IMG/VR virus record: IMGVR_UViG_3300045977_000498
Coordinates: 1-49,996 of that record
Length of the DNA stretch: 49,996 nt
From: a virus
Direction: 5' to 3' (one strand)
Positions within the stretch are counted from its first letter, which is position 1. Every line of letters begins with the position of its first letter. The notes beneath the pieces are model-generated. The model searched no databases and had not been told where the DNA came from. It saw nothing but the letters and a program-made list of their open reading frames with translations. A program made the position numbers and the translations under genes. Below, piece after piece: positions 39,897 through 46,505 of this stretch.

Positions 39897-40018
39897 GCTG
39901 GCACCTCTTCAGGCTGTTCGACTGGTGTGGGCTGCTGTTCGGGCACAGGCTCGTCCAGCGGCAACTCCTTCGGCTTGGGAACGTCCGTGTGCAGCTTGCG
40001 AGGCTCACCGATCTCCAT
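39893..40018 (-). CDS. 41-residue Pro/Glu-rich peptide
   Basis: ATG 40018 has AAAGGAGA seven bases upstream; stop overlaps the next GTG. The peptide is acidic and Pro-rich (PKPKELPLDEPVPEQQPTPV), unlikely to fold alone. Supported by ribosome site and overlap. Confidence 0.52.
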   Translation of the reverse strand: MEIGEPRKLHTDVPKPKELPLDEPVPEQQPTPVEQPEEVPA

Positions 40019-40035
40019 GATGTGCTCTCCTTTCA

Positions 40036-40116
40036 TCATCCTGTGATGAGTGCTGCCGCCATCCCAAGCATCAGGATGGCGGCGAGCATGCTGAGCGCTG
40101 CGAGCGCGTGCCTCAC
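40036..40116 (-). CDS. 26-residue single-span membrane peptide
   Basis: GTG 40116 overlaps the stop of the basic family gene (GTGA). After MRHALAALS comes one hydrophobic helix (MLAAILMLGMAAALITG). Smallest of the early membrane peptides. Coding inferred from coupling and hydrophobicity. Confidence 0.5.
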   Translation of the reverse strand: MRHALAALSMLAAILMLGMAAALITG

Positions 40117-40283
40117 GCTGTCTTCACCTCCGCGAGAAGCTTGCGGATGCGCTCGTTCCGCCGCTTCGCGTATGCGGCACGCTTGGCGCGGACCTCGGGG
40201 CGCTTCGCGTACTCGCGACGGTACGCGCGCTGGTGCTCGTACTGCTCCAGCGCCTTCTGCATCTCCGCGTTGCTGTACGTCAT
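40113..40283 (-). CDS. Small basic protein, family member 3
   Basis: 56 residues from ATG 40283, AAGGAGA six bases upstream. Contains the family core QRAYRREYAKRPEVRAKRAA followed by YAKRRNERIRKLLAEV. First gene after promoter B; an RNA hairpin (40298-40312) ends one base before its ribosome site. Strongly Arg/Lys-rich, so nucleic-acid binding is likely; whether it acts on its own leader is inference. Confidence 0.7.
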   Translation of the reverse strand: MTYSNAEMQKALEQYEHQRAYRREYAKRPEVRAKRAAYAKRRNERIRKLLAEVKTA

Positions 40284-40297
40284 GTCGCTGTCTCCTT

Positions 40298-40312
40298 GCG
40301 AGCGAAGCTCGC
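40298..40312 (-). promoter_or_regulatory. RNA hairpin before basic family member 3
   Basis: Transcribed-strand GCGAGC-TTC-GCTCGC, perfect 6-bp stem, ending next to the AAGGAGA ribosome site. Lies within the 62-base leader from promoter B. Confidence 0.5.
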
Positions 40313-40351
40313 TGTGGGTGATATGTGAGCTGCGCTTGCTTGCTTGAGATC

Positions 40352-40381
40352 ATTATAACATGTGGTGGTGCGGTAAGTCAA
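40352..40381 (-). promoter_or_regulatory. Early leftward promoter B
   Basis: Minus strand TTGACT (40381-40376), 18-base spacer, TATAAT (40357-40352), with an A/T-rich upstream tract shared with promoter A. Expected start near 40345. Would drive the run of tiny early genes down to 37305. Confidence 0.72.
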
Positions 40382-40405
40382 GTGAAAATTTTTTTCCCGA
40401 TGAGC
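40368..40405. repeat. 38-bp promoter-upstream repeat, copy B
   Basis: Second copy of the element at 37253-37290 (36 of 38 identical). Overlaps the -35 region and upstream A/T tract of promoter B. Confidence 0.8.
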
Positions 40406-40439
40406 TGTCGATCTCTCCTCCTGTCTGCTGAAAGTGAAA

Positions 40440-40619
<180 letters not shown>

Positions 40620-40629
40620 AGTCAAGTGT

Positions 40630-40800
40630 CTACAGCTGTTCCAGTCCTAGCTTCTCGAGGACGGCGTTGACCTCTCTCTTGGTCATCTCGACGGCGGTCC
40701 ACTCCATCTCGTGGTGTTGCCACGCGAGTTGGACCGTGTCGTAGTAGATCGCCAGGCCTCGATGGATGAGCTCCTTGTCCAACGCATTGAGGTCACACAT
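40630..40800 (-). CDS. 56-residue unknown protein
   Basis: ATG 40800 with AGAGGAG at good spacing. Helical (ALDKELIHRGLAIYYDTVQL, EMTKREVNAVLEKLGLEQL in part). Downstream of it lies the inverted-repeat region. No family recognised. Confidence 0.6.
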   Translation of the reverse strand: MCDLNALDKELIHRGLAIYYDTVQLAWQHHEMEWTAVEMTKREVNAVLEKLGLEQL

Positions 40801-40891
40801 GTTCGCTCCTCTCATTTGTAGGCAGACCTCCGGTTACCCCTGGGCGGCCGACTCACCGCCGGTCTTGTCCTGCTGTGCGTAGGGCCTACTC

Positions 40892-40910
40892 GCCGCCTAC
40901 GCTCGGCGGC
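40892..40910. other. GC-rich hairpin in 117-base gap
   Basis: GCCGCC-TACGCTC-GGCGGC in the gap 40801-40917. No U run follows on either strand, so terminator activity is uncertain. Nothing else recognisable in this gap. Confidence 0.35.
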
Positions 40911-40917
40911 TGGCTTG

Positions 40918-41100
40918 CTACTCCAGCGGGATGGTCATGCGCGTCTCGTAGCTCACTAGGAGGTGTACTGTGTGTCGGTACTCCTCAAAGTGACTGTCCA
41001 TCGTTGCGCGCGCCTCCGCTTCGCCTGCCTTCCATACCAACATCGCGTTGCAGTCCTCACACACGACGACGAAGAACGCCTCTTCCTCTTCTCTCGGCAT
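40918..41100 (-). CDS. 60-residue acidic protein with CxxC
   Basis: ATG 41100 with AAGGAGG seven bases upstream. Starts MPREEEEAFFVVVCEDCNAM; one Cys pair plus His in HFEEYRHTVH. Might be a half zinc ribbon. Early leftward gene of unknown role. Confidence 0.6.
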   Translation of the reverse strand: MPREEEEAFFVVVCEDCNAMLVWKAGEAEARATMDSHFEEYRHTVHLLVSYETRMTIPLE

Positions 41101-41157
41101 GTCTTGCCCTCCTTCTGCGCGTGGTGTTGTATGCGCGCCCCACATTGTGGTGTTCTC

Positions 41158-41340
41158 CTACCGCGGGAGCACGCCCTCCTCGCGGGCCTTCTGCGCGACC
41201 TCCTTCAGGCGCGCGTTGCGGGCCTTGTTGTACGCGCGACGCTTCTCGCGCACCTCGGGCCTCTGGTTGTAGGTCTTCATGTACTGCTGGTGCTGCATGT
41301 AGGACTGCAGATCGCGCTGCTCGGACTGAGTCAAGGCCAT
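41158..41340 (-). CDS. Small basic protein, family member 4
   Basis: 60 residues from ATG 41340, AAGGAGG five bases upstream; the frame extends to 41457 without a ribosome site. Core YMKTYNQRPEVREKRRAYNK followed by ARNARLKEVAQKAREEG matches members 2 and 3 closely. First gene of the outermost leftward operon. An RNA hairpin (41354-41371) lies directly upstream. Confidence 0.7.
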   Translation of the reverse strand: MALTQSEQRDLQSYMQHQQYMKTYNQRPEVREKRRAYNKARNARLKEVAQKAREEGVLPR

Positions 41341-41353
41341 GTTGGCCTCCTTC

Positions 41354-41371
41354 GCGGTCCGCAAGGACCGC
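41354..41371 (-). promoter_or_regulatory. RNA hairpin before basic family member 4
   Basis: Transcribed-strand GCGGTCC-TTGC-GGACCGC, perfect 7-bp stem with a four-base loop, ending one base before the AAGGAGG ribosome site of the gene starting at 41340. Confidence 0.55.
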
Positions 41372-41507
41372 ATGTTCGCCTCGGAGGTGTAGGACCCCAT
41401 GCCCCACCCCTCTTTAGCGGTTAGGCCCGCCGGAAGGCCCTCCCATTTTTCGGCCAACTTTTGAGATTTGGGACACGCCCTCTACTCTGCGAATCCCTGA
41501 TGAAATG

Positions 41508-41536
41508 TTGAAAAACATCGTACTTCGAAGTACAAT
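41508..41536 (+). promoter_or_regulatory. Rightward terminase/late promoter
   Basis: TTGAAA (41508-41513), 17-base spacer, TACAAT (41531-41536). Predicted start near 41543, two or three bases before ATG 41546, so a nearly leaderless message. On the opposite strand TTACGG and TACGAT (16-base spacing) could form a weaker divergent promoter across the same DNA. Confidence 0.65.
41520..41533. promoter_or_regulatory. 14-bp palindromic operator candidate
   Basis: GTACTTCGAAGTAC is a perfect palindrome lying in the spacer and touching the -10 box of the terminase promoter, the classical place for a repressor dimer. A protein bound here would block transcription in both directions. Confidence 0.6.
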
Positions 41537-41545
41537 GGCCGTAAG

Positions 41546-42160
41546 ATGAAAGACGAAGTGCTGCTCCAGCTGCTGGACATGAAGAGCCGTGGGCTCTCGC
41601 GCACGCAGAAGGCCGAAGCCCTTGGCGTCGACAGCACGCGTATCTGGCAGCTTGAGCGGGAGCCGGCCTTCCAAGCGGCGTGGGACAGGTTCGTCGAGCA
41701 AGCCATGCAAGAAGTGCGTGCGCAGTTCATGGCCCGCTCGGAGAAGGCAGGAGAGCGGATCGAGCGCCTGGCCGACCAGCAAGCCAACCTCAGGGTGGCT
41801 CTCAGTGCAAACCAGGACATCCTCGACAGGGCTGGCTTCAAGCCCAAACAGGAGATAGAGAACGTCCATGTCGTCAGGATCGAACGAGGAACACTTGAGG
41901 TCTTCGCTCGCGCCGCTCGAGAAGTCGGAGCAGGAGGCTCTCCGCCAGTGGTTGCGGGAATCCTCGAAGCAGAGCTTGTACTTCCTGACGAAGGCTCTCC
42001 TGGGCCGGACGAAGTTGACGACCCCGATCCACAAGGAGATGGCGGACTTCATCCAGACCCAGGGACCGAAGACCCTTCTCCTGGAGCCCCGAGGCCATTA
42101 CAAGACGACGATCGGATCGGAGGGCTACCCAATCTGGCGAAGGATCAACGACCAGAATGA
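41546..42160 (+). CDS. Terminase small subunit (probable)
   Basis: 204 residues. N-terminal helix-turn-helix (MKSRGLSRTQKAEALGVDST, RIWQLEREPAFQAAWDRF) as in DNA-recognising small terminase subunits, then helices for ring formation (RSEKAGERIERLADQQANLR). The last 98 codons overlap the large-subunit gene in another frame and are Asp/Gly/Pro-rich. Transcribed from the promoter at 41508. It would recognise the packaging site. Confidence 0.7.
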   Translation: MKDEVLLQLLDMKSRGLSRTQKAEALGVDSTRIWQLEREPAFQAAWDRFVEQAMQEVRAQFMARSEKAGERIERLADQQANLRVALSANQDILDRAGFKPKQEIENVHVVRIERGTLEVFARAAREVGAGGSPPVVAGILEAELVLPDEGSPGPDEVDDPDPQGDGGLHPDPGTEDPSPGAPRPLQDDDRIGGLPNLAKDQRPE

Positions 42161-43421
42161 CACCTGCCTGCTCTCGAACGCCGTTTTCGCGAATGCACAG
42201 AAGTTCCTTCGCATCATCAAGAACCATGCTGAGAGCAACGCTCTTCTCCGCTGGGTGTTTCCTGAGCTGGTTCCTCGTTCGTCAGATAAGTGGACGGAAA
42301 CCGAGCTCGTCTTCCCCCGCACCAACGACGTTAAGGAACCCAGCATTGGGTGCATCGGCGTTGGTGGAACCGCGGTGGGCCTACATTTTGCGTGCATCAT
42401 CAAGGACGACCTGGTGAACGAGGACCATATCATCAGCCAGGAGCAGATGCAGAAGGTCATCGACTGGCACAAGTACAGTACCAGTCTCCTGATCAGCCCA
42501 GCCAAGGACAGAGAGTGCGTGACAGGCACTCGTTGGGCCTTCTACGACGTGTACAGCCACATCATGGACCACGAGCCGTCCTTCAAGACTCTCAAGCGCA
42601 GCGTCATCGAGAAGGGCCAGCCCATCTTCCCCGAGGAGTTCAGCCTCGAGACCATACAGGAGATCCAAGACAGGCAAGGGCCGTACATCTTCTCCTGCCA
42701 GTACATGAACGAGCCTGTGGATCCCGCACGCACCATCATCCGCCAGGAATGGCTGCAGTACATAGAAGACCTCGACGGACCAGAGAGCTTGGCAAACCTG
42801 TACAAGCGTTGCTCCCGCTTCATCGTCGTCGACCCTGCTCTCAGCCAGAAACGGCAAGGAGACTACACAGGTGTTGTGGTGGTCTACGTCGATCACGAGT
42901 ACAACATGTATGTGGAGTATGCGGAGCAGCACAGGATCAGTCCAGATGCTGTCATCGATCGCCTCTTCGAACTGGTGTGGGTGCATGAGCCCGGTGCGGT
43001 CGGTATCGAGATCGTCAGTCTCAACCAGATGAAGGTGAACATCGACCGCGCGATGAACGAGCGGAAGAAGTGGTTCTACTGTCAGGAGCTGAAGCCCAAC
43101 ACGCACATCAGCAAGGAAATGCGTGTGCGAGCCAGTCTGCAGCCTCTCTTCGCGCGCCGCAAGGTGTGGATTCGCAAGGGACAGCGCGCCTTGATCGATC
43201 AGCTCTTGAAGTTCCCCTTCGGCTCGCATGACGATGTCGTGGACGCCTTGGCGTACGTGCCCCACATGTGGACCGCAGGTGCAGCGCCTTCGGACATGGT
43301 GTCGTACGACCCCGACAAGGATCCCTTCAACATGCAGTACATTCTCAGCAAACTGGGCCATACTGGTGATGTCGACAAGCCGAGGGGCACCTTTCCCTTC
43401 GTGCTGACGAAGGAGAAATAA
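41868..43421 (+). CDS. terL: Terminase large subunit
   Basis: 517 residues; ATG 41868 (TTG 41895 with GAGGA upstream is an alternative). Packaging ATPase-nuclease that pumps and cuts phage DNA. ATPase: TLLLEPRGHYKTTIGS (Walker A variant, about 69-84) and ACIIKDDLVNED (Walker B). Nuclease: RFIVVDPALSQKRQGDYTG with catalytic Asp, and GSHDDVVDALAY near 455. Length typical. Overlaps the small-subunit gene by 293 bases; stop overlaps the next ATG (TAATG). Confidence 0.95.
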   Translation: MSSGSNEEHLRSSLAPLEKSEQEALRQWLRESSKQSLYFLTKALLGRTKLTTPIHKEMADFIQTQGPKTLLLEPRGHYKTTIGSEGYPIWRRINDQNDTCLLSNAVFANAQKFLRIIKNHAESNALLRWVFPELVPRSSDKWTETELVFPRTNDVKEPSIGCIGVGGTAVGLHFACIIKDDLVNEDHIISQEQMQKVIDWHKYSTSLLISPAKDRECVTGTRWAFYDVYSHIMDHEPSFKTLKRSVIEKGQPIFPEEFSLETIQEIQDRQGPYIFSCQYMNEPVDPARTIIRQEWLQYIEDLDGPESLANLYKRCSRFIVVDPALSQKRQGDYTGVVVVYVDHEYNMYVEYAEQHRISPDAVIDRLFELVWVHEPGAVGIEIVSLNQMKVNIDRAMNERKKWFYCQELKPNTHISKEMRVRASLQPLFARRKVWIRKGQRALIDQLLKFPFGSHDDVVDALAYVPHMWTAGAAPSDMVSYDPDKDPFNMQYILSKLGHTGDVDKPRGTFPFVLTKEK

Positions 43422-43714
43422 TGGCACTCAGGGAGCGGTTGCCCATCCTGGCGTACAGGAACCTCACCAGCAACGGCACGACGGTAATCAAGTCCGGCAA
43501 GGGCATCCTGGGTGTTGTGACCCTCAACAGAGCAGGAGCCTCAAGCAACACGCTCACCCTGTACGACAACACTGCTGGAAGCGGCGACAAGATCGCCACG
43601 ATCGACACAACCGCAGGCATTGGCAGCCTTGCCTACGATGTGCCCTTCAACAATGGCCTCACAGCCGTCTTGGCGACCGGCTCAGCGCCAGACGTGACGA
43701 TCATGTACGCCTGA
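43421..43714 (+). CDS. Small beta-rich virion protein
   Basis: 97 residues, ATG overlapping the terL stop. NTLTLYDNTAGSGDKIATID and FNNGLTAVLATGSAPDVTIM are typical of short beta-sandwich phage structural proteins. Likely a virion surface or fibre-base component. Confidence 0.6.
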   Translation: MALRERLPILAYRNLTSNGTTVIKSGKGILGVVTLNRAGASSNTLTLYDNTAGSGDKIATIDTTAGIGSLAYDVPFNNGLTAVLATGSAPDVTIMYA

Positions 43715-43715
43715 T

Positions 43716-43820
43716 ATGCTCCTACTTCTGCGTGCGGGGAGCCTTGGAGAGCCTGCAGCACCCGGCGGTCCTTCGGCAATCATCATGACAATTCGCAGGA
43801 GGATCGTCATTTGGCACTGA
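43716..43820 (+). CDS. 34-residue protein, tentative
   Basis: ATG 43716 begins just after the previous stop; the frame ends at 43820, overlapping the next TTG. The peptide starts MLLLLRAGSLGEPAAPGG and ends basic. Short peptides of this kind occur between phage fibre genes. No clear ribosome site; weak call. Confidence 0.4.
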   Translation: MLLLLRAGSLGEPAAPGGPSAIIMTIRRRIVIWH

Positions 43821-44074
43821 AACAGGCGGTCGCTTGCGATGTTTGTGACGCCCTCCAGGCGCCTTTCAGTCTGGTTCTTGAGCTTGACAGCCGGACAAGC
43901 AAGAACGAGGCGGGTGAAGAGCAGGAAACGGTCATCAAAAAGCGCCTCGACCTGTGCACGGTGTGCGCTGGGCGCGGCTTGGACATCCTTCTCAAGGGCC
44001 TCGGGCATGGAATGACCCGGGCGTGGCTGGAGAAATTGCAGGAAAGACGCGAAAAGGTACCCGTGAATGGCTAA
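43811..44074 (+). CDS. Zinc-ribbon-like small protein
   Basis: 87 residues from TTG 43811, with AGGAGG eight bases upstream. ACDVCDALQAPFSLVLELD and LDLCTVCAGRGLDILLKGLG provide two CxxC pairs about 35 residues apart. C-terminal half is basic and helical. Overlaps the next ATG by eight bases. Confidence 0.62.
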   Translation: MALKQAVACDVCDALQAPFSLVLELDSRTSKNEAGEEQETVIKKRLDLCTVCAGRGLDILLKGLGHGMTRAWLEKLQERREKVPVNG

Positions 44075-45254
44075 CAACGTCACTGTTGCCACAGAAGTCA
44101 CGAACCAAACGCAGACCACGATCGTTGCCACGCACGAAATCAGCGCTGGACTGCACGCCCAAAAGGTCGTTCTGGCTGACACCTCGGGCGATCCGCTGGT
44201 AGATGCCGCGACAAACACGGTTCGGACGCGCCTAGACGTCGAAATTCCTGCGGGGGACCAGAACATCGGGAACGTTGACATCGTCACCGTCCCCGCGCTG
44301 TTCACGGACGGCACGCAGGTGGCCATCGCCCGCGGCGCGGCCAAGGGGTCCACGGCGGCGGCCAGCATCACCGCCACCAGCATCGACGCCGACCACACCG
44401 CCATCGACGTGAACATCCTCGCGGGGGGCGGCACCGGCGGCACCGCGTCCAGCTTCGGCGCGGCCTTCCCGGCCACGGGCACCGCCATCGGCGGCAGCGA
44501 CGGCACCAACATGCTCGGCGTGCGCGTGAAGACGACCGCCGCGGCGGGCAACGATCCCGGTTTCGTGGTGCGCCCCGTCGGCTTCATCACGCCCAACGGC
44601 GACAGCATGGTGGACGACACGCTCAACGGTCTGGGCGTGGTCAACCTGAACAACATCAAGGCATCCGAAGGCGACGACATCGCGGTGATCGGCCTGCAAG
44701 CGCGCGATGCGGCGATCAGCGGGAACAACCCCGTCCTCGGCGGCGCTCGCGGCAGCACGGCCACGCCGACGGCGGTGAGTGCCGACGGGGATGTCGTGGA
44801 CCTGTGGGCAACGCTCAGTGGCAGTCTCCACACCACGGTGGACACGGTGCCCGCCCTCGTCGCGGGGACCGCCCTCATCGGGGACGTGGACCTGCAACTG
44901 CGGGCCACCGGCGGGGCCACCCTGCACAAGACCATCTCGGCCGCCTCCACCAACGCGACCAGCGTCAAGGCCAGCGCGGGCAAGGTCGTGGGGGTCCAAG
45001 CCTTCAACGTCAACGCGGAGGAGCGCTTCCTGAAGTTCTACAACAAGGCGAGCGCCCCCACCGTGGGCACCGACACGCCGGTCAAGACCCTGATGATCCC
45101 CGGGCAGACGACCGGCGCGGGGTTCGTGGTCGGCGTCCCGCACGGCTGGGCCTTCGCTACCGGCATCGCATTCGCCCTGACGACCGGGGTCGCGGATTCG
45201 GACACGGGCGCGGTCGCCGCCAATGAGATCGTCGTCAACCTCGACTACGCCTAG
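44067..45254 (+). CDS. Chimeric fibre/structural protein
   Basis: 395 residues. First 60 residues (VTVATEVTNQTQTTIVATHE and on) have genome-core composition; from about 44270 the gene becomes very GC-rich (46 of 60 at 44281-44340). The protein is Ala/Gly/Thr/Val-rich and beta-like, ending VAANEIVVNLDYA. The pattern suggests a conserved attachment domain joined to an imported distal part, as expected for fibre exchange. Precise role unknown. Confidence 0.65.
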   Translation: MANNVTVATEVTNQTQTTIVATHEISAGLHAQKVVLADTSGDPLVDAATNTVRTRLDVEIPAGDQNIGNVDIVTVPALFTDGTQVAIARGAAKGSTAAASITATSIDADHTAIDVNILAGGGTGGTASSFGAAFPATGTAIGGSDGTNMLGVRVKTTAAAGNDPGFVVRPVGFITPNGDSMVDDTLNGLGVVNLNNIKASEGDDIAVIGLQARDAAISGNNPVLGGARGSTATPTAVSADGDVVDLWATLSGSLHTTVDTVPALVAGTALIGDVDLQLRATGGATLHKTISAASTNATSVKASAGKVVGVQAFNVNAEERFLKFYNKASAPTVGTDTPVKTLMIPGQTTGAGFVVGVPHGWAFATGIAFALTTGVADSDTGAVAANEIVVNLDYA

Positions 45255-46505
45255 ATGGCCCTCTCCGTCGCCAGCGGCAGCTTCCTGACGCCGACCTCGG
45301 CGGATAGCGCCTTCGCGGTCACCGGTGTCGGCTTCCAAGGCAAGCTCCTGCTCCTCTGGGGTGGGCGGCACGCGACGGGCCTCGGGCATCATACGGATGC
45401 GCAGCTCTTTCTCGGGGCCGCGGCGTCGAGCACGTCGCGCTGGTGTTGCGGCACGCAGTGGCAAGACAACCAGGGCACGGCGCTCACCCACCGCACGCAG
45501 AACCTGGATGCGTGCTACCGCGAGTTGACCATTGGCACCACCACCACGGTCATCAACGCCGATTTCGTGTCGTGGGACAGCGACGGCTTCACGCTGGACG
45601 TGGACGTGGCAGACGCCACCGCCTCGCGGGTGTTCTACCTCGTGCTCGGCGGCAGCGACATCACGAACGTGGCCCTGGGCACCTACGACGTGGCGGCCTC
45701 GCAAATCATCGTCTCGAGCCTCAGCTTCCAGCCGAATCTGCTCCTCCTGGCCTCGGCGCAGAACTCGGTGACCAACGCCGGCGTGGAGGGCAATAGCACG
45801 CAGGCGGCCATGACGTTCGGCATGGCCCGCTCCACGTCGGAGGAATGGACAGCCGGCGCCAAATCCCAAACGGGCGCCACCTCCCCCGGCGGGCACGGCA
45901 TCATGCGGTCCGATGTCCCCCTGTTTCAGATCATCCCGACGGGCACCACGGCGGACAAACACCAGAACTTCACGAGCTTCAACAGCGACGGCTTCACGCT
46001 GGGGATCGTCGCGGCTGCGAACGCGACGGCGGTGGGCGTCCTGTACATTGCGCTGGCGGGCACCTACCAGGCGAAGCTCGGCACCTTCACGCAGCGGAGC
46101 GGGACCGGCACCCAAGCCGTCACGGGCGTCGGCTTTATGCCGGAGATGCTCCTGTTCGGCACGGCGTCCCGCGTGGTCAATACCTCGACCACGGTTGATC
46201 CGCGCCTCGGGCTCGGCGTCGCCCTCAGTGCCTCCAATCGGCGCGTCGCCACGATGGCCGAGGACAACAACGACCCGTCCATCACCGACAGCAGCGCGAG
46301 CGAGAGCGTGTGCATCCGGCACCTGACGGCGGGCACGCCCACGGTGGACGCCGAGGCCGATCTGGACACGATGGATAGCGACGGCTTCACGCTCGATTGG
46401 ACCACCGCCGACAGCACGGCGCGCGAGCACGGCTATCTGGCGATGGCCTCGGGGGCCGCCGCCGCGCCCTCCCGGAAGGCCCTCACGCTCCTCGGGGTCA
46501 GTTGA
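45255..46505 (+). CDS. Three-repeat fibre-like protein
   Basis: 416 residues, ATG immediately after the previous stop. Three units of about 130 residues: each begins FQxxLLLL-like (VTGVGFQGKLLLLWG, SLSFQPNLLLLASA, VTGVGFMPEMLLFG) and ends with a DSDGFTL or NSDGFTL signature followed by a beta hairpin. Likely a trimeric or globular adhesin next to the giant receptor-binding protein. GC-rich like its neighbours. Confidence 0.68.
   Translation: MALSVASGSFLTPTSADSAFAVTGVGFQGKLLLLWGGRHATGLGHHTDAQLFLGAAASSTSRWCCGTQWQDNQGTALTHRTQNLDACYRELTIGTTTTVINADFVSWDSDGFTLDVDVADATASRVFYLVLGGSDITNVALGTYDVAASQIIVSSLSFQPNLLLLASAQNSVTNAGVEGNSTQAAMTFGMARSTSEEWTAGAKSQTGATSPGGHGIMRSDVPLFQIIPTGTTADKHQNFTSFNSDGFTLGIVAAANATAVGVLYIALAGTYQAKLGTFTQRSGTGTQAVTGVGFMPEMLLFGTASRVVNTSTTVDPRLGLGVALSASNRRVATMAEDNNDPSITDSSASESVCIRHLTAGTPTVDAEADLDTMDSDGFTLDWTTADSTAREHGYLAMASGAAAAPSRKALTLLGVS

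Noticed and set aside
40801-40917. tRNA or 14-codon gene in the gap
   Set aside because: No T-loop or anticodon arm pattern; the short GTG frame has no ribosome site. Only a hairpin is supported.
42381-43427. 348-codon minus-strand frame
   Set aside because: Directly opposite the well-supported large terminase gene.
44232-46430. 732-codon open frame on the minus strand
   Set aside because: Opposite the fibre genes in very GC-rich DNA; product is Arg/Gly/Ala/His low-complexity. A shadow of the plus-strand genes.
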